From the NCBI RefSeq assembly GCF_001434535.1, contig NZ_AYYW01000014.1, forward strand, positions 1 to 64,000: 64,000 bases of DNA, in the 5' to 3' direction. Under the pieces are notes generated by a model. The model was given only the letters and a program-made list of their open reading frames with translations. It made no database searches and was not told the origin of the DNA. A program made the translations under genes and the position numbers. Each line of letters starts with the position of its first letter. Within the stretch, counting starts at the first letter, position 1. The DNA is from Ligilactobacillus animalis KCTC 3501 = DSM 20602. GTDB lineage: Bacteria > Bacillota > Bacilli > Lactobacillales > Lactobacillaceae. This document shows, one piece after another, positions 29,787 through 37,659 of this stretch.

Positions 29787-30041
29787 TTATTTTTGCGCTA
29801 AAGTTTGCAGTTTATCGAACAATTCATTAGCTTTTTCACTCAATTTTGGGGTTGAACGTTTGATGACTGGCGCCATATTGGTGAATTTATGTAATTCAGC
29901 TTTAAAGGCTTCGTCGGAACTGTTCTTAAAGGCTGTAACGGTCTCTTCGATGTATTCGGTAAATTTGGTACCGGGTTGGGTCTGTTTGAGTTCGGTAACG
30001 AATTTTTCTAAAGTTGCGACGATATTTTCTTTTGTACTCAT
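29787..30041 (-). CDS. Small helical hypothetical protein
   Basis: An 84-residue, all-helical-looking cytoplasmic protein (LEKFVTELKQTQPGTKF, FDKLQTLAQK). A GGTGGCAATCT stretch precedes the ATG. No family is recognised. Its size and helical character resemble some bacteriocin immunity proteins, but there is no motif to support that. It is monocistronic. Confidence 0.5.
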   Translation of the reverse strand: MSTKENIVATLEKFVTELKQTQPGTKFTEYIEETVTAFKNSSDEAFKAELHKFTNMAPVIKRSTPKLSEKANELFDKLQTLAQK

Positions 30042-30145
30042 AATAGATTGCCACCTTTACTATGAATTTTATTTACACTTAGGAGAATACGCTTACATAA
30101 AAATGAATGCAACAAAAAAAGACCGCAAAACTCGGTCTTTTTTAG

Positions 30146-30814
30146 CTAATAAGTTTCACTATCTAAGTAGTGGTTGTAGTATTCGACTTTGACATCATCG
30201 TCAGTCACAGTCAATTTTGTGACAGCACCGTTTTTAGGACCTAATTTTTCAGCGCCTAGATCAGGGGCAAAATGATCGACAATACTTCTGATCGTGATGC
30301 TGTGGCTGACTAAGAGCACTTTTTGACCGTCCGCTGTATTTTTACGTAGGTGCTCAAAACCGGCATTGATTCGGGCCCAATATTGTTCATCATTTTCGGC
30401 ATCCTTGAAAGGATCGGTCTCATGCAAGAGATCGCGCGTTTTTCCTAGGTTATATTTTTCTAAAATATCGTTATATGTGCGACAACCGTGTAATGCTCCG
30501 ACCATGAGCCAAGTTTGAGCTGCGTCGTTACCTTCGAAATAGCCAAAGCTTTGTTCGCGGAAGTTTTTGAGCTCACTTGGCACGATATCTTGGGAGTGTT
30601 GGTTATTTTCTAAGATGAAATGGCAGGTACGCATGGCACGTGTCGTATCGGAATGATAAGCTTTGTCGAACTTGATGTCGGCTAAATGCTTACCCGCACT
30701 TTTGGCATCGTTGACCCCTTTTTGCGTTAAAGGTGAGTCACACCAGCCTTGGAGACGGTTATAACTATTCAAGATCGTTTGCCCATGGCGCACCATATAA
30801 AGTGTAAATGTCAT
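30146..30814 (-). CDS. Histidine phosphatase (phosphoglycerate mutase-like)
   Basis: A 222-residue cytoplasmic enzyme of the histidine phosphatase superfamily. The phospho-acceptor motif is VRHGQT near the N-terminus, with partner His in LLVSHSITIRS and a Glu-containing FREQSFGYFEGNDAA loop. The insert between 90 and 140 is longer than in small PhoE-like phosphatases. I start at MTFTLYMV with GAGGAATATTACA upstream. The substrate is unknown; many such proteins are broad phosphatases rather than mutases. Confidence 0.85.
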   Translation of the reverse strand: MTFTLYMVRHGQTILNSYNRLQGWCDSPLTQKGVNDAKSAGKHLADIKFDKAYHSDTTRAMRTCHFILENNQHSQDIVPSELKNFREQSFGYFEGNDAAQTWLMVGALHGCRTYNDILEKYNLGKTRDLLHETDPFKDAENDEQYWARINAGFEHLRKNTADGQKVLLVSHSITIRSIVDHFAPDLGAEKLGPKNGAVTKLTVTDDDVKVEYYNHYLDSETY

Positions 30815-30942
30815 TGTAATATTCCTCACTGTTTTTTCGATACTTTAAATAATAACATGCACAGACTAGCTTTTAAAGCGTTGTTACGGGTATAATTAGG
30901 CTAGAGTAAAAAATGAGCGTAATCTTAGAAAGGAAATTACAT

Positions 30943-32034
30943 TTGAAAAAGACACGACATATCAAGCTTTTTTCGCATAACGACTTAGACGGATTTGGAG
31001 CTCCCGTCTTGATCACGACGCTAGCGCCTTACCTTTTTAAGGACGTTGAATTTGACCTAACGACTTGTTCGGCAGGCAATCTTGATCGCGAATTATCCTA
31101 TTGGTTCCGACAACCCGATATTTCTCGCTTTACCGATGTCTACATTATGGATATGACACCGGATAGCGATTATTCGTTCCAACAGCTCGAGCAACGCTTC
31201 GCTAATCATTGGTTGATCTTTGACCATCATGAAAGCGAAGAAGAATTACGGAACAACTATGCGCTAAACTGCATCAAACCACTAGATGAGGGGAAAAATC
31301 CGAGTGCGGTCAGCTTGGTCTATGATTGGTTGAGCCAAAAGCCTGATTTTATGAAGATCCCGGAAAAGAAACGGGCGCAAGTGGCGGAATTGGTAGAGTT
31401 GATCCGGGCGTATGATACTTGGGATTGGCAAAATGATCCATTGATGTCGGTCGAAGAAAGACAAGCAGCTGATGAATTGAATCAACTATTTTGGTTCTAT
31501 CCGTTGAGTAAATCGTGCAATTTTGTCGAAAGTGTCTTTGCTACAGGCTGGGAAGATTACCGGCAAGCAAACGAACTGTTGATCCACACCTTAGCTGGCA
31601 GACGGACGCGTTATTTGGAAAAACACCTTAAAAATGTTGAGACCTGTGAGTTGGATGGGCACAGCTTTGGCGTTGTCTATGCCAGTGATTATAAGTCGGA
31701 GATCGCGCATGCGTTGTTGAAACGTTACGATGTCGATGCAGCCTTAGTGATCGATGGCCACAGTGTTTCTTTACGCTCTAATGGACGGCTCGATGTGGCT
31801 AAATTTGCCGCTGAATATTTTGGTGGTGGTGGGCATGCCGATTCCGCTGGTGGAAAATTAGAAGTTGAACCCCTTAAAGTTGCCGAACAAGCGGTGATCG
31901 AATCGATGCGCCAACGCTCCACGCTAAATGCTGATGTTGCTAAACAAAATAATAGTGATAAAGCTTCATTAGCTGATCAACTCGATCCAGAAATGGCAGC
32001 CAAGCTCGCAGTCTTATTTGGAAATGCTGATTAA
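30943..32034 (+). CDS. DHH-DHHA1 phosphoesterase
   Basis: A cytoplasmic phosphoesterase of the DHH superfamily, about 363 residues. DHH-domain motifs are SHNDLDGFG at the N-terminus and IFDHHESEE near 100; the DHHA1 motif GGGGHADSAGG is near 300. Relatives hydrolyse oligoribonucleotides or cyclic dinucleotides. It is divergent from the usual NrnA (NrnA has DADG), so the substrate is open. TTG (KKTRHIKLF) is preferred because AAAGGA lies before it; an upstream ATG has no site. A terminator follows. Confidence 0.8.
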   Translation: MKKTRHIKLFSHNDLDGFGAPVLITTLAPYLFKDVEFDLTTCSAGNLDRELSYWFRQPDISRFTDVYIMDMTPDSDYSFQQLEQRFANHWLIFDHHESEEELRNNYALNCIKPLDEGKNPSAVSLVYDWLSQKPDFMKIPEKKRAQVAELVELIRAYDTWDWQNDPLMSVEERQAADELNQLFWFYPLSKSCNFVESVFATGWEDYRQANELLIHTLAGRRTRYLEKHLKNVETCELDGHSFGVVYASDYKSEIAHALLKRYDVDAALVIDGHSVSLRSNGRLDVAKFAAEYFGGGGHADSAGGKLEVEPLKVAEQAVIESMRQRSTLNADVAKQNNSDKASLADQLDPEMAAKLAVLFGNAD

Positions 32035-32043
32035 CTAAATCCT

Positions 32044-32089
32044 GCTCTGCAAGTGCTAAATCCTGTATTGCACTTGCGGAGCTTTTTTT
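32044..32089 (+). terminator. Terminator of DHH gene
   Basis: GCTCTGCAAGTGC and GCACTTGCGGAGC form a 13-bp stem ending in seven T. Confidence 0.85.
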
Positions 32090-32129
32090 GTTGCATTAAG
32101 CTTAGTGACAAAAAAAGGGGGCTGGGCAC

Positions 32130-33049
32130 ATGATCGAGGTCAAACATGCAACGTTACAATACACCACATTTACGCGGGCTCAAGGTGTAAATGGCGTCAT
32201 CCGTGATTTTTTCAAACGGAGAAAGCAACAAGTCACGGCAGTAGCTGATGTCTCATTTACGATCAGAGAAGGCGAGATGGTCGGCTTGATCGGGCGCAAC
32301 GGTGCGGGCAAGACGACTCTAGTCAAATTGCTGACGGGGATCTTACCCTTGGCCCAAGGAACGATCGTGATCGACCAGGCGCTCCCTAATGAACGCAGAC
32401 CCCATTTTTTAAAACAGATCGGGGTCTTATTAGGCCAACGCTCGCAATTGATCTGGGATCTACCACCGATCGATACATACGATATGTTGGCAGCGCTGTA
32501 TGAACTTGGGGCTGAGCAATACCATGCACGGCTCAACTGGTTGAGTGAACAGCTGGCTGCGACCGACCGGATCTATCTGCGGTCAGAAAGCTATCTTTAG
32601 GACAAAGGGTCAAGTGTGAGCTGATCACGGTTTTGCTACATGAACCCAAGTATCTTTTTTTAGATGAACCGACATTGGGCCTTGATCTAGTGACCCAAAA
32701 GGCGATCTACAAGATCTTGCGTGCCGAAAATCAGCAAAATAAGACGACGATCGTGACGACTTCTCACTATGTCAAAGATATGGAACAGCTAGCTGATCGT
32801 CTCTTGATCTTAAATCAAGGAGCGCTGATCTTTGATGATGACTGTGATCAGTTAGTGAACAACTTGGTAACTAGAAAACTCTTTGATGTAGAGTATTTGG
32901 CTAAAGGACAGATCGTTAAAGTGACTTGGAGTGCAGCTGAACTTTTTTCAAAGGTAGCTGAGCTTGAGCCCGAAAATATTTTAACGATCAAGCAACGTGG
33001 GCTCAGCTTAGAAGAACTGATCAGTCAATTGATCGAGGAAGCAAGATGA
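32130..33049 (+). pseudogene. ABC transporter ATPase, frameshifted
   Basis: The frame contains Walker A (GRNGAGKTTLVKLLTG) in the first part and Walker B plus switch (LFLDEPTLGLDLVTQ, TTSHYVKDMEQL) in the second, but they lie in different frames. Inserting one base after 32580 restores the expected VRKLSLGQR signature and joins both parts into a normal-length ATPase of the COG4586 type (about 306 residues). So there is a one-base deletion in or just before the ABC signature. Either the gene is inactive or the sequence has an error here. It is the first gene of a three-gene exporter. Confidence 0.8.
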
Positions 33050-33822
33050 AGTATGCGGTTATTTTTTGGACGAGTTTAAAAGAAAAAGTGATGTACCGGA
33101 CAGATCTTTGGTTGCAATACATTTTGCTAGGGTTACAGCTAGTAGTCAATATTTCCGTATGGCAGGCGCTATACACCAATGATGCTCTTATGCTCAAAGG
33201 CTATTCGCTCAAACAGTTGAGTCTGTATCTTTTGAGTACTAATCTTTTAGAGTTGTTATTTAGCGTGGCGCCAGCTTTTAGATTGGCCGATCAGATCAAA
33301 AGCGGGCGTTTATCAACACTGTTATTGCGCCCAGTTTCCCTATATGGTGAGAGTTTAGTGCATTTTTTAGGGGCGCAAGTGCCGAGTCTATTACTGGAAT
33401 TAGGTGTGATCGGGTATTTGTTATGGACACTAGAGCTGTCGTTGTGGCGCTTGCTGTGGCTATTAGTTTATTTGGCACTAGCCCTGCTGATGTTTTATGG
33501 TTTGATGCTATTATTTGGGATGCTGGCCTTTTGGTTATTGGAATTGTGGCCTCTGCGCGCTTTTGTGACGGCTTGTTATCTTATGCTAGGTGGGCGGTAT
33601 TTTCCACTGAGCAGCTTACCCGAAGCGATATTTAGGTTTCTCCAGTACAATCCTTTTTCGCTGGTGACCGATGTCCCGACGCGGATCATGACTGGCCAAC
33701 TAGCGCTAGAGAGATCAAGTAATTACTTTTTAGCTGTGCTTGGGTGGATCATGTTACTGACTATGATCTATAAGTTCACTTTTTTACGGGGAACAAAGCG
33801 GTATGAGGGGGTCGAGAGTTGA
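33046..33822 (+). CDS. ABC-2 type permease, first subunit
   Basis: A 258-residue integral membrane protein with six predicted helices, resembling the COG4587/COG3694 (DUF990) permeases that pair with COG4586 ATPases. It overlaps the end of the ATPase gene by four bases (ATGA) and its own stop overlaps the next start (TGATG). The frame is intact, but both partners are damaged, so the transporter is probably non-functional. The cargo is unknown. Confidence 0.7.
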   Translation: MKYAVIFWTSLKEKVMYRTDLWLQYILLGLQLVVNISVWQALYTNDALMLKGYSLKQLSLYLLSTNLLELLFSVAPAFRLADQIKSGRLSTLLLRPVSLYGESLVHFLGAQVPSLLLELGVIGYLLWTLELSLWRLLWLLVYLALALLMFYGLMLLFGMLAFWLLELWPLRAFVTACYLMLGGRYFPLSSLPEAIFRFLQYNPFSLVTDVPTRIMTGQLALERSSNYFLAVLGWIMLLTMIYKFTFLRGTKRYEGVES

Positions 33823-34270
33823 TGCGGATCTTGCAATGTGTTTGGAGTAGAAGTTGGAAACAATTCATGATCTACCGTGCGACGGGATGTTTAACGCTAG
33901 CTTTAGCATTAGTATTTTATTAGTATGGTATTTTTTAGCGTGTTTATTAGGTGTTTGTGTCGTTTTTTTATTGAATCAATTGTGTATCGGCTGTGCCTTT
34001 TGGATCGTGCGGACCAGCGCCTTGAGTGGGATAGTTGAAGATCTAGTCGGGATCTTTAGTCGTCCCCGCGCATTTTTCCCAGTGAGCCTGCAGATCATTT
34101 TTACTTGGCTCATTCCCATCCTTACAGTGACCAATTTGCCGATTTTATTGCTCAAAAGGCATGCTGGACTAACAAGTTTATCTCTATTAGCTGGACTGAC
34201 GTTGTTTTTGTACATTGTTTCACGGTGGCAGTGGAAATTAGGTTTGAAGCGGTATTTTTCAGCGGCTTAG
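33822..34270 (+). pseudogene. ABC-2 permease, second subunit, truncated and frameshifted
   Basis: The first 35 codons (RILQCVWSRSWKQFMIYR) look like a permease N-terminus and then hit a TAG. The continuing frame encodes a normal C-terminal half with RTSALSGIVEDLVGIFSRP and three helices. Intact homologues are about 260 residues; only about 150 codons remain. So there has been an internal deletion plus a frameshift. It is the third gene of the decayed exporter. Confidence 0.7.
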
Positions 34271-34343
34271 AAAAATTCATTCAAAACATTTTTACCCACG
34301 GGGATGATTTTGCGTTAAAATTACGCTAAAGGGGGAATGAAAA

Positions 34344-35006
34344 ATGGAGGTTATGTATTTTGTGCCAGCATTGTCGTTAGATGCAAATGCTAAATTAAAG
34401 GATTATCTGTCGAAGGTTCCTTGTTGTGACGAACTTCAGGCGTTAGAGAAGATGTCAGCTCAAGTCTGGATCGTAGTTTTGACCCAGAAGTTGTGCCAAC
34501 AGACTTTGGCGACCTGTAAGTTGCGCCAGCAGTTGAATCCAGGTCAGAAATTTATTTTCTTAGTTGATCAAAAAGAGCTTTGCTTTTGGATGTATCGCTA
34601 TCAATTACAGGCAACTGCAGTTATTTTTTGTTATGCCCAAACGTGGTATCAAGAATTGATGGCCGCCTTGCAGGAGCTTGAAAAAGCTACGGATCTTTGT
34701 TTTAAATGTCGGGGAAAGATCATCAAGGTCGAACTTGAACAGATCTGTTATGTGGAGTCGCATTGCTCTAACACGCATGCTGCTGTTTTGTGGCTCGTAG
34801 ATAAACAAACGATCCAAGTACCTAAGAATTTGCATGTTTTGGAAAAAGAAAATCCGCGTCTCTGGCGAAGTCATCAGAGTTATCTTCTTAACCCGGGAAA
34901 TGTCTACATGTTAGATAAGTTGAACGCGACTGCGACATTTGTTAACGGACTGAAATGCCCAGTCTCACGGCAAAAATTCAAGATACTAGCCGAACGTTTT
35001 GCGTAA
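34344..35006 (+). CDS. LytTR-domain regulator with degenerate receiver
   Basis: A 220-residue cytoplasmic protein. The C-terminal about 95 residues form a LytTR DNA-binding domain (KIIKVELEQICYVESHCSN, LWRSHQSYLLNP, VSRQKFKIL). The N-terminal half is receiver-sized but has no recognisable phospho-Asp site and is Cys-rich, so it is probably not activated by phosphorylation. AAAGGGGGAATG precedes the ATG. It faces the bacteriocin operon across a shared terminator and is a candidate local regulator of it. Confidence 0.75.
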   Translation: MEVMYFVPALSLDANAKLKDYLSKVPCCDELQALEKMSAQVWIVVLTQKLCQQTLATCKLRQQLNPGQKFIFLVDQKELCFWMYRYQLQATAVIFCYAQTWYQELMAALQELEKATDLCFKCRGKIIKVELEQICYVESHCSNTHAAVLWLVDKQTIQVPKNLHVLEKENPRLWRSHQSYLLNPGNVYMLDKLNATATFVNGLKCPVSRQKFKILAERFA

Positions 35007-35021
35007 ACTACTCAATTCTTA

Positions 35022-35078
35022 ACACAATAATAGCTAAGAAAAAGAACAACTACGATCTTTTCTTGGCTATTATTGTGT
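35022..35078. terminator. Large bidirectional terminator
   Basis: ACACAATAATAGC and GCTATTATTGTGT form a 13-bp outer stem, continued inside by AAGAAAA/TTTTCTT. It lies between the convergent LytTR gene and the bacteriocin operon. Confidence 0.7.
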
Positions 35079-35082
35079 GGAG

Positions 35083-35406
35083 CTATTGATCGGGGTGACT
35101 GAGCAGTTGGAGTGTGGCAATGAAGACACAGCTCATAAAGACCAGTTGATCTCTTGCATAGAATGTGAGCATAGCATAGATCGCAAAGGCCAGAATACAT
35201 CCTTTGAAAAACTTTGGCCATGCGAAGGTCCACTTATGTTGCCTATACTCTAGACCGCACAGCATACTGATGGTAAGCGTTGATAGGACTGGAGATAGCC
35301 AAGATGAGACTGGATCAAGGCTAGCCCAAGTGCTAATGAACGTTAAGCAGACATAGCAGTTAGCTTTGCCCCACCAAGAGATGCTGGCTTTTTTCAAAAC
35401 TGACAT
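35083..35406 (-). CDS. Candidate bacteriocin immunity membrane protein (paralogue 2)
   Basis: A 107-residue protein with three to four hydrophobic segments. It is clearly homologous to the upstream neighbour: both have an N-terminal LKK..S.W.K, WASLD/LASLN, SSWL.P and AIYAM/AVYAM. Both also share the same 5' leader with GGTCGGTGAATA before the ATG. The position directly after two bacteriocin prepeptides and the small membrane topology suggest immunity. No described family is recognised. Confidence 0.55.
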   Translation of the reverse strand: MSVLKKASISWWGKANCYVCLTFISTWASLDPVSSWLSPVLSTLTISMLCGLEYRQHKWTFAWPKFFKGCILAFAIYAMLTFYARDQLVFMSCVFIATLQLLSHPDQ

Positions 35407-35456
35407 TGCTATTCACCGACCCTCATTAAAATAATTTTAGGGACTGCTTATGCGAA

Positions 35457-35786
35457 CTATTTGAGCTTAGCGAGTTTATCGAATAGCCGGCAAGTGATCA
35501 CAAAGGCAAAAAGTACCATAACTTCTCTGTCGGCTAGGTAATAAAAACACATGGCATAGACGGCAGTCGCGAGGATGATCCCTTCTAAGAATTCGAGCTG
35601 CGAAAAAAATAATTTATTGTTTTTACATTCTAGGCTGGATAAACCGCTAAAAACAAGAACTAGTAAGCCAGGTTCTAACCAAGATGAAAATGTGTTTAAG
35701 CTAGCTAAAAAGCTAACAAGTGATAAGCAAGCATAATCGCCACTTTTGATCCATACAGAAGTAGTAACTTTTTTTAAAACCAACAT
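35457..35786 (-). CDS. Candidate bacteriocin immunity membrane protein (paralogue 1)
   Basis: A 109-residue protein with about four hydrophobic segments (ACLSLVSFLASLN, GLLVLVFSGLSSL, GIILATAVYAMCFYYLA, VMVLFAFVITCRLF). It begins 35 bp after the second prepeptide stop, in the same operon. It is a tandem paralogue of the next gene. The immunity role is inferred from position and topology only. Confidence 0.55.
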   Translation of the reverse strand: MLVLKKVTTSVWIKSGDYACLSLVSFLASLNTFSSWLEPGLLVLVFSGLSSLECKNNKLFFSQLEFLEGIILATAVYAMCFYYLADREVMVLFAFVITCRLFDKLAKLK

Positions 35787-35821
35787 GTATATTCACCGAC
35801 CTTTACCTAAAAATTAGCGAT

Positions 35822-36022
35822 TTAACGTCGCTTTTTACGTCTTTTTTTAGGAGTATAATTGGCATCTGCAGCGAGTGAACCAAGAAATGCACCAGCACCT
35901 AAGGCAGTAAAGAAAGTTCCTGCATTTCCGGAATTCTCTTCATCGGAGATTGGTCTGGAACCGCCAATCGAGGTTTGAAGTTCAGCGATTGATAAAATTG
36001 GAAAATTTAATTTACTTACCAT
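35822..36022 (-). CDS. Double-glycine prepeptide B, putative two-peptide bacteriocin
   Basis: A 66-residue precursor. The leader of 21 residues ends LSIAELQTSIGG, matching the class-II consensus LSxxELxxIxGG. The predicted mature peptide of 45 residues is acidic at its start (SRPISDEENSG), has a Gly/Ala-rich membrane-like centre with GAFLG (a GxxxG motif), and ends very basic (PKKRRKKRR). AAAGGAGAAGAAACGAT precedes the ATG. Its start overlaps the end of prepeptide A by 11 bp, as expected for stoichiometric class IIb pairs. Confidence 0.75.
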   Translation of the reverse strand: MVSKLNFPILSIAELQTSIGGSRPISDEENSGNAGTFFTALGAGAFLGSLAADANYTPKKRRKKRR

Positions 36023-36194
36023 ATCGTTTCTTCTCCTTTCGATGTTCATAATAGTAAGCAACAGCGAATTCTGTTGCAAATCCCACAGACCCCACAACCC
36101 AATCACCGCGGATCTTAGGGGAAATTGTTGCCCCACCTGAAATTGATTCGAGTTCATTTTCGGGTAAAGCTGTATATTCTGCTAAATTTTTCAT
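36012..36194 (-). CDS. Double-glycine prepeptide A, putative two-peptide bacteriocin
   Basis: A 60-residue precursor. The 21-residue leader ends LPENELESISGG, an almost ideal double-glycine leader. The predicted mature peptide has 39 residues: ATISPKIRGDWVVGSVGF, then a hydrophobic ATEFAVAYYY segment with an AxxxA motif, and a basic tail (HRKEKKRYGK). TTGGAGG lies before the chosen ATG; a longer in-frame start upstream has none. First gene of a four-gene operon with two immunity candidates. I do not recognise the mature sequence as a known bacteriocin. Confidence 0.75.
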   Translation of the reverse strand: MKNLAEYTALPENELESISGGATISPKIRGDWVVGSVGFATEFAVAYYYEHRKEKKRYGK

Positions 36195-36245
36195 ATACCA
36201 TACCTCCAATGTTTTTTAGGAAAGAGCGATCTTTCCTTGCACCTA

Positions 36246-36274
36246 AAGATAAACTCCTTACTAACTAAAATCAA
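36246..36274 (-). promoter_or_regulatory. Promoter of bacteriocin operon
   Basis: On the minus strand TTGATT and TATCTT are separated by 17 bp. The leader to the first prepeptide start is about 45 bp. The upstream direct repeats end eight bases before the -35. Confidence 0.55.
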
Positions 36275-36282
36275 TTGGGTTA

Positions 36283-36312
36283 CAGGATTTTGCCTACTGG
36301 TAGCAGGATTTT
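36283..36312 (-). promoter_or_regulatory. LytTR-type direct repeats
   Basis: The nonamer AAAATCCTG occurs twice in the same orientation, separated by 12 bp (21-bp period), immediately upstream of the bacteriocin promoter. Nine-base repeats with 12-bp spacers are the known arrangement for LytTR response regulators of the PlnC/ComE/SppR type. Beyond this, the gap up to 36.7 kb holds no gene I can support. Confidence 0.6.
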
Positions 36313-36698
36313 TTCAAAATAGAGAATGTTACATACGATACTAGTTTTTTCATGTTGCTTTACATAACAAGTTTGGAATTTTGGTAGGTTGTTGTTGAGT
36401 AGTGTAAATGTTTTATCCTAGACTAGAGAATGCAGGAAACATCTTAGCTAGTTTTTGAATTCAGGTCAGTGGAAAAATATACAATTTGCTTGTGCTTAAT
36501 AGAAATAAAGCATATAGCGAACCAAGAAAAGAATTATATTATGCAGTTAATGATAAATTTAACTTGTAGATTTAGACCTATATATTTTATTTTACTCAAA
36601 TTGGATACAAGAACACCCAAATACGACGATTTTCGCGGTTTGCCCCATTTTTGCGTTATCTTAATATTGTGAAAATTAAGAAATTTAGGAGGATCGTG

Positions 36699-36854
36699 AT
36701 GAAAAAGCATAAAAAACGTAATGTGGTCATCTTGTGTAGTGTACTCGTAGTATTAGGTCTAGTTGCTTATCTGGCTTTGAGTGGTAACGATAATGGGGAT
36801 GGCTTTATGCAAGGAATCAGAGATGGTATGAGAGAGGCGCAGAACCAAAAATAG
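36699..36854 (+). CDS. Small membrane peptide, paralogue 1
   Basis: A 51-residue peptide: basic N-terminus (KKHKKRN), one membrane helix (VVILCSVLVVLGLVAYLAL), then an outward tail ending GFMQGIRDGMREAQNQK. TTAGGAGGATCGTG precedes the ATG. It resembles the next small gene in layout and in the GF..G motif after the helix. Function unknown; candidates are immunity or a bacteriocin accessory peptide. Confidence 0.6.
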   Translation: MKKHKKRNVVILCSVLVVLGLVAYLALSGNDNGDGFMQGIRDGMREAQNQK

Positions 36855-36890
36855 CAATATATCTTCTTTGTTGTACGAGAGGGCGATAAA

Positions 36891-37031
36891 ATGAAAAAAC
36901 ATAAGCTAACTATTTTAGGTGGCGTATTATTATTGTTGGTCGTTGGGGCCCTTTTTCTATCTGGACTCTTGCATTTAGATGACATAACACATGGCTTTGA
37001 ACGGGGCTTTCAAAGCGAACAGACAAAGTAA
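36891..37031 (+). CDS. Small membrane peptide, paralogue 2
   Basis: A 46-residue peptide starting MKKHKLTILGG, with one membrane helix and the tail DDITHGFERGFQSEQTK. GAGAGGGCGATAAA precedes the ATG. It shares MKKHK and a GFxxG tail with the upstream paralogue 36 bp away, so they form a two-gene operon closed by a strong terminator. No family is recognised. Confidence 0.6.
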   Translation: MKKHKLTILGGVLLLLVVGALFLSGLLHLDDITHGFERGFQSEQTK

Positions 37032-37063
37032 AAAGCACGACCGAGGTCAACTCGGTCGTGCTT
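37032..37063. terminator. Bidirectional terminator
   Basis: AAGCACGACCGAG and CTCGGTCGTGCTT form a 13-bp stem with a five-base loop, located between the small membrane peptides and the convergent DUF2922 gene. Confidence 0.85.
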
Positions 37064-37097
37064 TGGTGTTAACGGGGCATAAGGTTTTTAACCCGGG

Positions 37098-37334
37098 TTA
37101 TTTTGCGGGTTTATTATCGAATAAAACGTGATCAGTGGTCGTGACATACCGTGTGCCCATGGGAACCTCATACATGGGATTCTTATCCTTGTCGACAAAT
37201 AACTTCAGATCAGCGAGTTGTTGCATCGCTTGTTTGACCTTTTCCGTGTCAAGATCGGTATCGACAAAGTTTAGCTGCATGTGGTGTGTCGCATGCTTAG
37301 CAGTGGATAAGAAGATGAGATCTAATTTTTTCAT
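37098..37334 (-). CDS. DUF2922 family protein
   Basis: A 78-residue cytoplasmic protein with the DUF2922 pattern (KLDLIFLSTAKHATHHMQLN, ending YVTTTDHVLFDN). The family is found next to DUF1659 in Firmicutes, and here it follows that gene by 18 bp with its own ribosome site (GGAGGTAACACATT). Function unknown. Confidence 0.75.
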   Translation of the reverse strand: MKKLDLIFLSTAKHATHHMQLNFVDTDLDTEKVKQAMQQLADLKLFVDKDKNPMYEVPMGTRYVTTTDHVLFDNKPAK

Positions 37335-37352
37335 AATGTGTTACCTCCGTGC

Positions 37353-37553
37353 TTAATTAGTGTGGCTTGTGGTCATGACATAAACTTCTTTTAGCTGTTC
37401 GCCAGTCAACATAGCGATGAGTTGTCCAAATTGATGGAGTTGATCGGGAGTTGCACCTTGGATCACATTGTTAAAGGAACGTTGTCGTGTTGTCCCGTCC
37501 TTTTTTACAAGTTTTACGCGAATTTCATTTTTGTCCCAGATTGCTTCAGTCAT
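37353..37553 (-). CDS. DUF1659 family protein
   Basis: A 66-residue cytoplasmic protein matching DUF1659 (IRVKLVKKDGTTRQRSFNNV, then LHQFGQLIAMLTGEQL). AAGGAGGACTAACCA precedes the ATG. It forms the usual two-gene unit with DUF2922. Function unknown. Confidence 0.75.
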   Translation of the reverse strand: MTEAIWDKNEIRVKLVKKDGTTRQRSFNNVIQGATPDQLHQFGQLIAMLTGEQLKEVYVMTTSHTN

Positions 37554-37659
37554 TGGTTAGTCCTCCTTAGATTTATTCTGTAAGTCGATCGCCCTTACAC
37601 TACTAATAACGAAATGAGTTGCTGATATGTAACCCTAAAAAATAATTTTTTTGAAAAAT

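Noticed and set aside
34287-34314. Possible repeats CATTTTTAC / GATTTTGCG before the LytTR gene
   Set aside because: The match is poor and the spacing is 18-19 bp.
36628-36655. Direct repeats ATTTTCGCG / ATTTTTGCG upstream of the small membrane peptides
   Set aside because: The period is 18 bp rather than 20-21 and the copies are AT-rich; not enough to call a LytTR site.
36469-36672. Small frame upstream of the membrane peptides
   Set aside because: No ribosome site and an implausible amino-acid pattern.
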